A stretch of DNA of 46,096 nt from Pirellulales bacterium (GTDB lineage Bacteria; Planctomycetota; Planctomycetia; Pirellulales; Lacipirellulaceae): assembly GCA_016930815.1 (NCBI GenBank), contig JAFGFZ010000378.1, positions 1 to 46,096 on the forward strand, read 5' to 3'. Both the position numbers and the translations under genes were made by a program. Under the pieces are notes generated by a model. It was not told the DNA's origin. It searched no databases and saw only the letters and a program-made list of their open reading frames with translations. This document shows, in pieces, positions 25,903 to 34,461 of this stretch; positions within the stretch are counted from its first letter, which is position 1; every line of letters starts with the position of its first letter.

Positions 25903-26931
25903 ATGCAAATTATCAGGAAGTCTGGTTACGCCCGCGCCGGCCTTGTGGGAAATCCATCGGATGGTTATGGCGGCAAGACGATTTCGGTACTGATACGTAA
26001 CTTCTATGCTCGAGTCATTCTTTACGAATGGGAGAACATTGAGCTGATATTGAGCCAGGAAGATAGGAGTCAGTTCAGTTCCATAGATCAACTGGTACGG
26101 GATGTCGATCTGCACGGATACTACGGCGGGATCCGGCTCGTCAAAGCGACGATCAAGACGTTCTATGAGTTCTGCCGATCCCAAACGGAACAGGGCCATC
26201 CCGGATTCGCGTTGCATGACCGCACGTTTTCGATCCGCTACGAGAGCACCATCCCGCGGCAAGTGGGACTTGCGGGATCCAGCGCGATCATAGTCGCCAC
26301 GCTGCAAGCCTTGATGGAATTTTATCATGTGTCCATTCCTATCGAGATCCAGCCAACCTTGGCATTGCGGGTCGAGACGGAGGAGCTAGGAATTGCAGCA
26401 GGGCTTCAAGATCGAGTCATTCAGGTTTATCGCGGACTCGTCTTCATGGATTTTGGGAAGGACGCGATGCATCGGGTATCCGGCCATGAATGCGGGCGCT
26501 ACGAACGAATGGACCCGAGCCTATTACCACCCCTCTATATTGCGTACACCACCGAGGTCGGCGAGCCGACGGAAGCATTTCACACGCCCCTTCGCGCCCT
26601 CTACGCGCAGGGGAATCCCGAAGTCGTGTCCGCAATGCGTGATTTTGCATCCTACGCGCAAGACGCGAAAGATGCACTCCTGGCGGGCCATCCGGAGACG
26701 GTGGCGCGACTCATGGACCAGAACTTCGACAAGCGGGCCAGCATCTGCCGCCTCCGGCCGGACCATGTCCGGATGGTCCAAGTTGCCCGATCGACGGGCG
26801 CAAGCGCGAAGTTCACGGGTTCGGGTGGGGCCATCATCGGGACATATCGTGATGAAACGATGTATCGCCGCCTTTGCCAGGAACTTGCGGCGATCGGATG
26901 CTGTGTGTTCAAACCAATCGTGGTCGAGTGA
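25903..26931 (+). CDS. GHMP sugar kinase, glucuronokinase-like
   Basis: The start at ATG 25903 is preferred because AAGGA (25891-25895) lies 7 nt upstream; an earlier ATG at 25876 overlaps galU and has no such site. The 342-residue protein has the GHMP ATP-binding motif [17 protein letters not shown] (Pro118-Ser127 core), the substrate-side opening [19 protein letters not shown] and the C-terminal GHMP motif [11 protein letters not shown]. The opening and overall layout resemble plant glucuronokinases and related bacterial sugar-1-kinases, which phosphorylate a sugar at C1. Combined with GalU next door this suggests salvage of a free sugar or uronic acid to a UDP-sugar. The substrate is inferred from similarity remembered by family, not proven. 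It converges on the PFK gene, leaving 3 bp between stops. Confidence 0.75.
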   Translation: MQIIRKSGYARAGLVGNPSDGYGGKTISVLIRNFYARVILYEWENIELILSQEDRSQFSSIDQLVRDVDLHGYYGGIRLVKATIKTFYEFCRSQTEQGHPGFALHDRTFSIRYESTIPRQVGLAGSSAIIVATLQALMEFYHVSIPIEIQPTLALRVETEELGIAAGLQDRVIQVYRGLVFMDFGKDAMHRVSGHECGRYERMDPSLLPPLYIAYTTEVGEPTEAFHTPLRALYAQGNPEVVSAMRDFASYAQDAKDALLAGHPETVARLMDQNFDKRASICRLRPDHVRMVQVARSTGASAKFTGSGGAIIGTYRDETMYRRLCQELAAIGCCVFKPIVVE

Positions 26932-26934
26932 TGA

Positions 26935-28248
26935 TCACTCGTGAACGTGCGTTTCAAGGAACCGAGTCAGTAGGTGGAAGTCACTATCCACCTCAATGTA
27001 ACGGACTACGGTGACGAGCGTTTCCGGATCGACCAGCCATTCGAACGGGACATACTCCAGATTGAGCTGGCCGGAGCAGGAGATCATGACGCCGCTCAGC
27101 CCCTTTTCAATCAGGGCACGATACGCTCCAACTCCAAGCTGGCTACCAAGAATCGCGTCGAACGCATGCGGTTCCGCGCAGCGGCCTTCGTAGCCCAGTT
27201 GGAGGGCCGACACTTTCCGTTTGTTCCCCGTCTGCTTCTTGTATTCCTCGGCAACCAGCTTACTAAAGATCCTATGCAGGTTGACGGCCGCGATGCTGAT
27301 GTGGCCGTGCTCGTCCCGCGTGATCCCTTCCAGGTAACTCTGCGGGAGCAACTCGGAGAGCCCTTCGGCAATCACGATGACACCGTACTCTTTGCCTTCT
27401 TTTTCCCGGGTGGTCATGGTTGCCACGATACGGCGGATGACGGCATTCATGTCCATAATCGGGCGGATAATTTTTTCGCCCGTTTTGGGGTCCGTGAATT
27501 CTTCGCTGGTGAGATAATCGCCGGTGATGTCCTCCATGCTGATGACGAGACTTGCTTCACCGGCAATCGCAACGCCGTAGGCGAGCCAGCCAGCGCTCCG
27601 GCCCATCGATTCGACAAGAAAGTAGCTGCGCGTTGCTTCGGCATCGTGCAGCAGGTTGCGAACCTCCGTGGCTAGAAAGTCGACGGCAGTGAAATACCCA
27701 AATGTGAAATCGATTCCACGATAATCGTTGTCGATTGTTTTCGGGAGATGGACGATCGGGATCTGATGCTGATCGGGTGGCAGCCGGTCCTGATACATCT
27801 TTAGCTTGTTGGCCGTCTTCAAGGTGTCGTCACCGCCGATGGAGATCAGAGCATCGACGCTGAGCGAGCAGAGACCATCATAGACGGCTTTGAGCGGTGC
27901 CACGCGTTTGGGATCTTCAAAATGGGAAGGATGCTGGATTTCTTTACCCGGATTCGTCCGAGCCGTGCCGATCAGGATTCCTTGCCGGCTGCGGGTACGG
28001 CGGAGGAGCGGATGCGTGAGATAGAAATAGTCTACCCCTTCCACAAGGGGCCGTTTCTCGCTGTACTCAATGAGTGCAGAATAACCATACCGAATCCCGA
28101 TCACATCAATGCCGTCTCGGAGAAAGGCGGTCGCGGCGGCCGAGATCACGGCATTGGCGGCTGGGGCTGGCCCGCCGGCAAAGAGAATGGCGACGCACTT
28201 GATATTGTGCATGGACTTGGCTGGATTGTTGGTAATCGAATCGGGCAT
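26935..28248 (-). CDS. 6-phosphofructokinase, probably pyrophosphate-dependent
   Basis: A 437-residue PFK-family protein. Donor specificity can be read from two motifs. Residues 138-141 are Gly-Gly-Asp-Asp (IGGDDTLKTAN), where ATP-dependent enzymes have GGDG. Residues 169-175 are PKTIDND, where ATP enzymes have PGTIDND. Asp at the first site and Lys at the second are the known marks of PPi-dependent PFK. TIDND also contains the catalytic Asp, and MGRSAGW is the substrate segment. It would phosphorylate fructose-6-phosphate reversibly with PPi in glycolysis or gluconeogenesis, and would use the fructose-6-phosphate that NagB makes. An internal Met13 (28212) is an alternative start. No clear Shine-Dalgarno sequence is seen for either. 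Confidence 0.88.
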   Translation of the reverse strand: MPDSITNNPAKSMHNIKCVAILFAGGPAPAANAVISAAATAFLRDGIDVIGIRYGYSALIEYSEKRPLVEGVDYFYLTHPLLRRTRSRQGILIGTARTNPGKEIQHPSHFEDPKRVAPLKAVYDGLCSLSVDALISIGGDDTLKTANKLKMYQDRLPPDQHQIPIVHLPKTIDNDYRGIDFTFGYFTAVDFLATEVRNLLHDAEATRSYFLVESMGRSAGWLAYGVAIAGEASLVISMEDITGDYLTSEEFTDPKTGEKIIRPIMDMNAVIRRIVATMTTREKEGKEYGVIVIAEGLSELLPQSYLEGITRDEHGHISIAAVNLHRIFSKLVAEEYKKQTGNKRKVSALQLGYEGRCAEPHAFDAILGSQLGVGAYRALIEKGLSGVMISCSGQLNLEYVPFEWLVDPETLVTVVRYIEVDSDFHLLTRFLETHVHE

Positions 28249-28421
28249 GGCAAGGATTCCAATAGAACTGCATCGAACGAAAGGTTATCTGGAAACGGAG
28301 AATCTCGAATCCATGATTCTACAAAGGGCGAGGCATCGAGAAAATAGGGTGGTTTGGAATCCGCCTCCGGGGATTTCGAGGTCGGATCCGCGCCCAAAGC
28401 CTTCTTGTCCGGCTGTGGTCA

Positions 28422-29768
28422 TCAAGCTCCTGTAAAAGTGCGCTCAATGAACGTGGTGTTGATCCGCCCCTCGACAAAAGCCGTGTGCCGAAGGATTTCC
28501 TGGTGGAGTGGGATGGTGGTGTGGATTCCGTCAACACGTAACTCCGATAGGGCTCGCTGCATGCATGCGATCGCTTCCGGCCGGCTTGGTTGGTGGACGA
28601 TAAGCTTGGCAATCAGGGAGTCGTAATATGCTGGAACCGTATAACCGCTATAGGTATGGGAATCAAACCGCACACCGTACCCCCCCGGAACGACCAGCCG
28701 TTCGATTCTGCCTGGCGATGGGAGAAATCCGCGGTCCGGATTTTCCGCGTTGATGCGGCATTCGATCGCACAGCCTGTTGCCTGAATATCCTGCTGACGG
28801 AATGCCAAGGGTTCACCGGCCGCAATGCGGATTTGGGATTTAATGAGATCGATACCGGTGACCATCTCTGTCACCGGGTGTTCCACTTGAATCCGGGCAT
28901 TTACTTCAATAAAATAATAGTTTCCTTCTTCATCGATGATAAATTCAACCGTACCGGCGTTGGTATAATTGGCAGCCAGGACGAGCCGCTGCGCGGCTTC
29001 GCACATTAAAGCCCGCTTCTCCGGGGAGACGCTTGGAGAGGGGCTTTCTTCAATCAGTTTCTGGTATCGGCGCTGCACGCTGCAGTCCCGTTCCCAGAGG
29101 TGGACGGCATTGCCATGATGGTCGGCGAGCACCTGGACCTCCACATGCCGTGGCCGGTCAATATATTTTTCTAAATATACGGCGCCATTGCCGAAGGCCG
29201 CTTCGGCCTCGGCTTGCGCTTGCTGGAACGAAGATTTCAGGGCTAGATCATTGGCGGCAATCCGCATGCCACGCCCACCACCACCGGCCGATGCCTTGAT
29301 CAATACCGGAAATCCAACCTCGTGTGCGAATCGGAGTGCCTGGGTTTCATCGGCGACGATACTATCACTCCCCGGTACGATGGGAACACCGGCCTCTCGG
29401 GCAATTCGACGGGCTTCATTCTTGTCTCCGAGGCGGGCCATTGCTTCGGGAGTTGGACCAATGAAGTCAATCATGCAGCTCCGGCATATTTCATTGAAAT
29501 GGGCGTTTTCGGCAAGGAAGCCATAGCCCGGATGGATCGCCTGAACATTTCCAACCTCCGCGGCACTGATGACGCTGGCGATCTTGAGGTAACTGTCGGC
29601 AACTCGGGCCGGACCGACACAGTAGGCCTCGTCGGCTAACTGTAAGTAGAGAGCATCTCGATCCGCTTCGCTGTAGATGGCAACTGTCTCAATCCCCAGT
29701 TCCCGACACGCGCGGATGATCCGCAATGCGATCTCTCCACGATTGGCAACAAGAATTCTCTGGTACAC
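28422..29768 (-). CDS. accC: Acetyl-CoA carboxylase, biotin carboxylase subunit
   Basis: From GTG 29768 the protein has 448 residues, essentially the length of known AccC, beginning [25 protein letters not shown]. It has the ATP-grasp glycine-rich loop [14 protein letters not shown], the bicarbonate/ATP segment [21 protein letters not shown], and the catalytic region [23 protein letters not shown]. It carboxylates biotin on AccB with ATP and bicarbonate, the first half of malonyl-CoA synthesis. The accB stop lies 8 bp upstream, so the genes form an operon. A longer in-frame extension to 29867 runs through accB and is rejected. The GTG start has only a weak ribosome binding site, suggesting coupling to accB. 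Confidence 0.95.
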   Translation of the reverse strand: MYQRILVANRGEIALRIIRACRELGIETVAIYSEADRDALYLQLADEAYCVGPARVADSYLKIASVISAAEVGNVQAIHPGYGFLAENAHFNEICRSCMIDFIGPTPEAMARLGDKNEARRIAREAGVPIVPGSDSIVADETQALRFAHEVGFPVLIKASAGGGGRGMRIAANDLALKSSFQQAQAEAEAAFGNGAVYLEKYIDRPRHVEVQVLADHHGNAVHLWERDCSVQRRYQKLIEESPSPSVSPEKRALMCEAAQRLVLAANYTNAGTVEFIIDEEGNYYFIEVNARIQVEHPVTEMVTGIDLIKSQIRIAAGEPLAFRQQDIQATGCAIECRINAENPDRGFLPSPGRIERLVVPGGYGVRFDSHTYSGYTVPAYYDSLIAKLIVHQPSRPEAIACMQRALSELRVDGIHTTIPLHQEILRHTAFVEGRINTTFIERTFTGA

Positions 29769-29776
29769 GGGATGAA

Positions 29777-30274
29777 CTATACTTCTTGAACGACCTTGAA
29801 TAGTTTCTGCCCGAACTCGACCGGTGCGCCGTTTTCGACGAGCACCGCCACGATCATGCCCGAGCATTCGGCCTGAATCTCATTGAAAACTTTCATGGCC
29901 TCAATGATACAAGTGACCGTATCCGGTCCGATTCGATCCCCCACATTGACGAACGGTGCCGCTTCCGGATTCGGTGCCGCATAGAATGTGCCAACCATTG
30001 GACTTGTGATGTAGAGGGAACGGTCCTCGGATTGCTTCGGAATTGGCGCGGGCGGCATTTGAACCGCGCTGGGGATCGCAGGTTGAACTTCCGAGATTGA
30101 AGCGCCTCGATCACCCGAAACAACAACGGGATCGTGTCCTTTTCGAAGGCGAATCTGTTGCTCGCCGTGCCGAAGTTCGATTTCCGATAGATCGTGATCT
30201 TTCATCAATTCGACGAGCCGTCGGATTCTGCGGACATCCAATATGTCAACGGGGTTTTCGCCCGAATGGACCAT
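29777..30274 (-). CDS. accB: Acetyl-CoA carboxylase biotin carboxyl carrier protein
   Basis: A 165-residue BCCP. An N-terminal helical region ([24 protein letters not shown]) is followed by a Pro-rich linker (about 60-82) and a biotinyl domain with the biotin-accepting Lys128 in [28 protein letters not shown] is the standard start of the biotinyl domain. It carries carboxybiotin between AccC and the carboxyltransferase. It lies between pepP (48 bp upstream) and accC (8 bp downstream) on the same strand, the frequent bacterial order pepP-(efp)-accB-accC, here without efp. Confidence 0.95.
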   Translation of the reverse strand: MVHSGENPVDILDVRRIRRLVELMKDHDLSEIELRHGEQQIRLRKGHDPVVVSGDRGASISEVQPAIPSAVQMPPAPIPKQSEDRSLYITSPMVGTFYAAPNPEAAPFVNVGDRIGPDTVTCIIEAMKVFNEIQAECSGMIVAVLVENGAPVEFGQKLFKVVQEV

Positions 30275-30322
30275 CTGTATCTCCAGGATTGGATTATTTC
30301 TTGTCTTCCTTACAAAGTGGTA

Positions 30323-31414
30323 CTATGCAACAACGCACTCTTCGAGTTCCACCGGGACATCGGTCAAGACTTCATATCCGGATCGAGTCACCAAAATGTC
30401 GTCTTCGATTCGCACCCCTCCCCACCCGGGAAAATAGATACCAGGCTCAACCGTCACGACCATGCCTGGTCGAAGTTCAACTTGCTGGTTGTTCGCCAGC
30501 CATGGGGCTTCATGAATCTCCAGGCCGATACCGTGACCTAATCCGTGACCGAACTGTTTTCCATATCCGGCCTTCGAAATAATATCACGGGCCACCTGGT
30601 CGACTGCTTGGCAGGTCACTCCCGGCCGAATGGCACGAATCGCTTCGCGCTGCGCCTCCAGGACAATGCGATGGATTCTGCGCAGTTTAGGAGGGAGTTT
30701 ACCGGTGACCAATACGCGAGTCAAGTCGCTCCGGTAGAGCCCATCACAGGCACCCCAGTCGATGAGTACAAACGGGCTGCTGCTAATCCGGATATTCGTG
30801 GGGGTCGCATGTGGCAAGGCCGCGCGGGGTCCCACGGCAACAATCGGTGGAAATGACAGGCCACTTGCTCCAAAGAGACGTGCTCGGTATTCCAGTTCCG
30901 CTGCAATCTGTTTCTCGGTCATGGCTGGAGTCAACAAGGAACGTACCACGTCGAATGCCCGACTCGCCTGACGGCAAGCACTGCGGATTCTGGCGATTTC
31001 ACCTTGATCCTTAAGGATCCGTAACTCTTCGACCAATCCATATGTTTCAATGAAATCCACTTTCGGAGCGGCTAAAGAGAGTTTCGATCTCAATCCGAGC
31101 GACATCGAATTGGCCTCGACTCCCAATTGCCGGATTTGGCATTTCCGCAGAACCTTCGCCGTCTCCTCATGCATCGTGGTACCCGGAGCACGGATGTAAA
31201 GATCCAGTTCAGGGCATTCTTCTCTCAATTGAATCGTGTACCGCCGGTCACTAATGAGAACCGCACTATCCTCCATGAGAAGGAGGTAGCTATCATCTCC
31301 AGTAAAGCCGGTTAAATAGGTAACATTGACGCTGTTGGTGACGAGTAGCGAGTTCGCCTCGGTCTTGGCAATTCGCTTGCGGAGGTTATCACAACGCCGG
31401 GAATAACGTGCCAT
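30323..31414 (-). CDS. pepP: Xaa-Pro aminopeptidase (peptidase M24)
   Basis: A 363-residue pita-bread metallopeptidase. The N-terminal creatinase-like domain is short (NSLLVTNSVNVTYLTGFTGDDSYLLL). The catalytic domain has the metal ligands in order: Asp (VLIDWGACDG), Asp (YRSDLTRVLVTG), His (GHGLGHGIGLEIHEAP), Glu (VTVEPGIYFPGWGGVRIEDD) and a second Glu in the same stretch. It removes N-terminal residues next to proline in the cytoplasm. The size suits the PepQ/YpdF-like short branch. It heads the accB-accC cluster, a common arrangement. The precise dipeptidase versus aminopeptidase specificity is not settled. Confidence 0.9.
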   Translation of the reverse strand: MARYSRRCDNLRKRIAKTEANSLLVTNSVNVTYLTGFTGDDSYLLLMEDSAVLISDRRYTIQLREECPELDLYIRAPGTTMHEETAKVLRKCQIRQLGVEANSMSLGLRSKLSLAAPKVDFIETYGLVEELRILKDQGEIARIRSACRQASRAFDVVRSLLTPAMTEKQIAAELEYRARLFGASGLSFPPIVAVGPRAALPHATPTNIRISSSPFVLIDWGACDGLYRSDLTRVLVTGKLPPKLRRIHRIVLEAQREAIRAIRPGVTCQAVDQVARDIISKAGYGKQFGHGLGHGIGLEIHEAPWLANNQQVELRPGMVVTVEPGIYFPGWGGVRIEDDILVTRSGYEVLTDVPVELEECVVA

Positions 31415-31580
31415 GGGAATCAGCCGGTTGCGAAGTGTGGTGGAGAATTCGTGCTTGCATTTCTATATGCGAAATGGTGCTCTCATGCAATCCACATGGG
31501 AAGCGAAATCCGGATCGATGGGGAGATTTTTTAGCAAGAATGGTCGCAAATCGACCAGGATCGGCTGAAAAGAATGCAAT

Positions 31581-33215
31581 CTACCGCGGACGGGCTGGAT
31601 GGATTCGAAACCATCCCCCGACAAGTCCGAGGCCGGTTAGTGCCACGAGCCACGCGGTACCCGGTTCGGGAATGGCTCCGATCGAGAGCCGGCTGGCAAT
31701 GGCTCCGGCACCCGAATGAGCCGACCGGAGCAGGCTGAAATCCCAGAGATCGGTGATGCCATCCAGATTGAGGTCACCCAATTTCCAGGCTTCCATGTTG
31801 GGAAGGGCATGCGTCTGTCCCCATCCAGCAATGAATGCGGAAAGGTCATCCGATTCAAGAGGTCCCGTCCCGTCGCCGTTGACAAAACCATCGAGATTGA
31901 TATCCCCCATGATCGAATAGTCCGTGCCTGACCAGGCCAGAGCAAAGTCAGTCCCTTCCGCTCCAAGGACTCGCATCGCATATTGGCCGGCGGTCAGATG
32001 TTCGATGTAGATATGTTCCACATTGTCCACGGGACTGTTGCTCAGATCGAGCTGGGTATCGAGTGAAAAATCGGTTGCTTGCCAGAGTTCAAGGCTTAAG
32101 TCCGCCAGGGAAGAAATCGGATTGCCCCAGTTAGTACCTGAAATGCCATCGGTAATCGTCCGATTCCACGTGAGCGTGACGGACATCTCATGGATGATGT
32201 CGTTCTCAGAAACCTCGAAGAAATAACACAAGTCATTGGATTGGCCGATATTAAAATCCCATCCAAGATGGGTCACCATTTCCGTGGCGCTGGCTTCCTG
32301 TTCTCCGGCTTCGAGAATGTTAAAACTCCGGTGGATATTCAGTTCACCAGCGCCGTAGATATCGTCGAGTGGTCGCGTGGAAGTCCGATCCCAATCGGAA
32401 AACTCATGTTTCGTGGCCCCGGCGAGGAGAATGGCTTTGATGGTTTCCGAATTCTCGGCCTGGGTTCCCGCACCTGCCTCCAGCAATAAAGCAGCGGCTG
32501 ATCCGACCATGGGCGTCGCCATACTGGTCGTGGACTGCGGTGCAACGATGTCGGGTTTGATTCGACCGAATCCATCAAATGTCGTTAATCCGTGGCTATG
32601 GTCGCCATCGGTGCATCCTACGGAGATCGCGTTGTAGCAGTGAGCGAGCAATTGTGGAATGGACGTGGAACTGCCATTGTTCACACCAACGACGGCGACA
32701 TAGTTATCCCGATTGATGGTATAATCGAAACGGCGGAGGGCTTCGATGCTGCTTGAAATTGACTCGAAGCTGCCAATCCAGCTGTGATTCTGGACATCCT
32801 GGACCTCGATGGCGGGTTCCGATGAGGAACCGGTCTTTAAAAAACCGGAAGAAGTCCAACTTCCGGCGGCCCAGTTGTGGATCGTGTCGACGCCGGGAGA
32901 AATGCTTTCGGTGAGGCCATAGAACAGCCTGCCAACCGATGTGGCATGGCCTGAAACGCCACCCGTTGTCCCAGACATCAATGTGAATGTTTTTCCGGCA
33001 AACTGGTCATGGGTTGTCAAGGGTGCGTAGTCTTTGTTTTCTCCAGTTTCGGCTTCGATATGACTGGCACGGATCCCACTGCCAGTTGGTAAATTGATTC
33101 CCAGAATCTCCGCGAGTTGCGTGTAGCCAATCTCGTCTTTCCATCCAGCCCGAGCTGAAGGCAAAATGCTCAGAATGACCAGCCCTGCAATGGCCCAGCC
33201 GACAGTCCGATTCAT
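31581..33215 (-). CDS. Secreted S8-like (subtilisin-fold) protein with dockerin and PEP-CTERM tail
   Basis: From ATG 33215 the protein has 544 residues and a Sec signal peptide (MNRTVGWAIAGLVILSILPSARAG). An S8-like domain follows: His90 in GHATSVG, an oxyanion-like Asn143 in QNHSWIGS, and Ser231 in TSMATPMVGSAAALL. The place where subtilases carry the catalytic Asp (xxVIDxG) reads SHIEAETG, with Glu54 instead. Two dockerin-like loops follow (MGDINLDGFVNGDG; LGDLNLDGITDLWDF), then the C-terminal sorting signal PEPGTAWLVALTGLGLVGGWF with a basic end, so it is probably processed by an exosortase. A longer in-frame start at 33374 is rejected because the signal peptide begins at 33215. Proteolytic activity is uncertain because of the Asp change. 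Confidence 0.8.
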   Translation of the reverse strand: MNRTVGWAIAGLVILSILPSARAGWKDEIGYTQLAEILGINLPTGSGIRASHIEAETGENKDYAPLTTHDQFAGKTFTLMSGTTGGVSGHATSVGRLFYGLTESISPGVDTIHNWAAGSWTSSGFLKTGSSSEPAIEVQDVQNHSWIGSFESISSSIEALRRFDYTINRDNYVAVVGVNNGSSTSIPQLLAHCYNAISVGCTDGDHSHGLTTFDGFGRIKPDIVAPQSTTSMATPMVGSAAALLLEAGAGTQAENSETIKAILLAGATKHEFSDWDRTSTRPLDDIYGAGELNIHRSFNILEAGEQEASATEMVTHLGWDFNIGQSNDLCYFFEVSENDIIHEMSVTLTWNRTITDGISGTNWGNPISSLADLSLELWQATDFSLDTQLDLSNSPVDNVEHIYIEHLTAGQYAMRVLGAEGTDFALAWSGTDYSIMGDINLDGFVNGDGTGPLESDDLSAFIAGWGQTHALPNMEAWKLGDLNLDGITDLWDFSLLRSAHSGAGAIASRLSIGAIPEPGTAWLVALTGLGLVGGWFRIHPARPR

Positions 33216-33557
33216 TGTGCTTGCTCCTAGCGGGCTGAACCCGCAAACCGGAAAGAATGACGAACGTGCTTGTCCTAGGCATCGAGATTGCGAAATAGAG
33301 ACCTGCAAGCCTCTTGACTTATTATACTCAGGTTTACCAATGCGACCATGAAAGAGGCTTCTCAGCCCTGCCATCTTTTTTGAACCCTGTGATCCACGGC
33401 CAGCTAGGGACGAGGATCGGATGTACTACCGCGGTGAAATGGAATAGAATCCTAGGGAGGTTGTATTATCTTGTTTCCAGCAATTGATTTATGGTCAATG
33501 GATTCGCATCGATCCATCCATTGCAAGACACCAATTCCCCATCCCCAAATTACCGCA
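33216..33557. other. Divergent intergenic region between S8-like gene and queD
   Basis: About 340 bp without a convincing gene. On the minus strand a perfect TATAAT (33321-33326) sits about 105 bp upstream of the S8-like start, a possible -10 element, but no good -35 box is found at the right distance. A weak TATTAT (33464-33469) could serve queD. Open frames here overlap real genes and lack signals. Confidence 0.5.
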
Positions 33558-33968
33558 ATGTTCCATATCATCCGTACAATCGATTTTTGTTACGGCCACC
33601 GACTCTTCAATTATGAGGGCAAATGCCGCCATCTGCACGGGCATAATGGGCGGGTCGAGATCACATTAGCATCCGAGGTGACGGATCGCCGGGGAATGGT
33701 TCTTGATTTTACCGACATCAAACGGATGGCAGGTCAATGGATTGAAGACAACCTGGACCATCGCATGATCCTGTACCAGCTGGATCCGGCAGTACCCGTA
33801 CTTCAGCAACTTGGCGAACCACTCTATCTCCTCGATGTGAATCCAACTGCCGAGAATCTTGCCAAGCTGATTTTCGAGAAATCTCAATCTTTTGGTTTCC
33901 CCGTCCTAGAAGTCAAGATGTGGGAGACACCGCGGTGTTGTGCTGTCTATCGAAGCGGATCTGCATGA
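33558..33968 (+). CDS. 6-pyruvoyltetrahydropterin synthase / QueD family protein
   Basis: A 136-residue protein of the PTPS/QueD fold starting at ATG 33558 (MFHIIRTIDFCYGHRLF). Zinc ligands are His in YGHRLF and the HGH pair in CRHLHGHNG. The Cys of CxxxHGH is the catalytic thiol of the family, and NLDHRMIL carries the acidic/His pair. LDVNPTAENLAKLIF is the conserved Glu-containing segment. Members make 6-carboxy-tetrahydropterin for queuosine or act in folate/biopterin routes. No queC, queE or folE is adjacent, so the pathway is not settled. Earlier in-frame starts (33471) add residues with no family match. The length is slightly longer than E. coli QueD. Confidence 0.85.
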   Translation: MFHIIRTIDFCYGHRLFNYEGKCRHLHGHNGRVEITLASEVTDRRGMVLDFTDIKRMAGQWIEDNLDHRMILYQLDPAVPVLQQLGEPLYLLDVNPTAENLAKLIFEKSQSFGFPVLEVKMWETPRCCAVYRSGSA

Positions 33969-34053
33969 CAATCCGGGTTGGCTTTTGCTTTGCGGATCTT
34001 TTTATAGAGCGAAAAGCGACTTTCCAGTAGGTTCTTTTCTTGTGCCACCGTAG

Positions 34054-34064
34054 GAACCGGTTTC
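34054..34064. promoter_or_regulatory. GAACCGGTTTC site
   Basis: Identical over 11 bases to the 8502 site. It stands alone in a gap about 400 bp before the channel operon. Candidate operator of the same unknown regulator. Confidence 0.28.
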
Positions 34065-34104
34065 TCGGACCTGCCTGGACGTCGGGGTGATCTTGCGCAA
34101 CAAG

Positions 34105-34143
34105 GCAGCCTGGCCGGCTCGATACGAGTCGCGACCAGGCTGC
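34105..34143. ncRNA. Nested hairpin, possible structured RNA or terminator
   Basis: Perfect outer arms GCAGCCTGG (34105-34113) and CCAGGCTGC (34135-34143) enclose an inner CTCG-ATA-CGAG stem (34118-34128). A run AAAACCCCCC follows. It could be a queD terminator or a small structured RNA; the sequence alone does not decide. Confidence 0.3.
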
Positions 34144-34177
34144 AAAACCCCCCCTGGGAGTCTAGTGATCGTCTTCG

Positions 34178-34198
34178 TTGGCACGCGCAGCGTGCCAA
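34178..34198. terminator. Perfect GC-rich hairpin
   Basis: TTGGCACGC (34178-34186), a GCA loop, then GCGTGCCAA (34190-34198): a perfect 9-bp stem followed by TCCTTTAT. Similar CGCGC-rich hairpins occur at 38950 and 40112. Possible terminator, or a copy of a dispersed palindromic repeat. Confidence 0.4.
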
Positions 34199-34461
34199 TC
34201 CTTTATCGGCGTGAATGGAATACCCGCTTGCAGAAAGTTTGCCATGGCAATCCGCTGGATCTCTTCGGCTTACCGATTTCGACTCATCAAGTTTACCGGA
34301 TGTACCGATTTTGAGGATTAGAGACAACGGGTTCTTGTCCTACGGGTGGAATCCGCGCAGCACAGTCTCTAAATTCGGGTAAATGGGGAATATGGGCAAA
34401 AAGGGGAATACGCTCCTGGGCCACACGTGTTTCACAAAAGAATCCTGCAAGGAACTTCATC

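Larger units (their letters stand above)
33969..34461. other. Intergenic region with nested hairpins
   Basis: About 490 bp between queD and the three-gene channel operon. No protein is convincing in it; a minus-strand frame of 126 codons is Arg/Cys-rich and featureless. It contains a GAACCGGTTTC site (34054-34064), a nested inverted repeat (34105-34143) and a perfect 9-bp hairpin (34178-34198), listed separately. The Shine-Dalgarno sequence of the next operon lies at its end (AAGGA, 34449-34453). Confidence 0.6.

Noticed and set aside
33947-34327. 126-codon minus-strand ORF
   Set aside because: It has no recognised domain, biased composition, and runs across the hairpin region.
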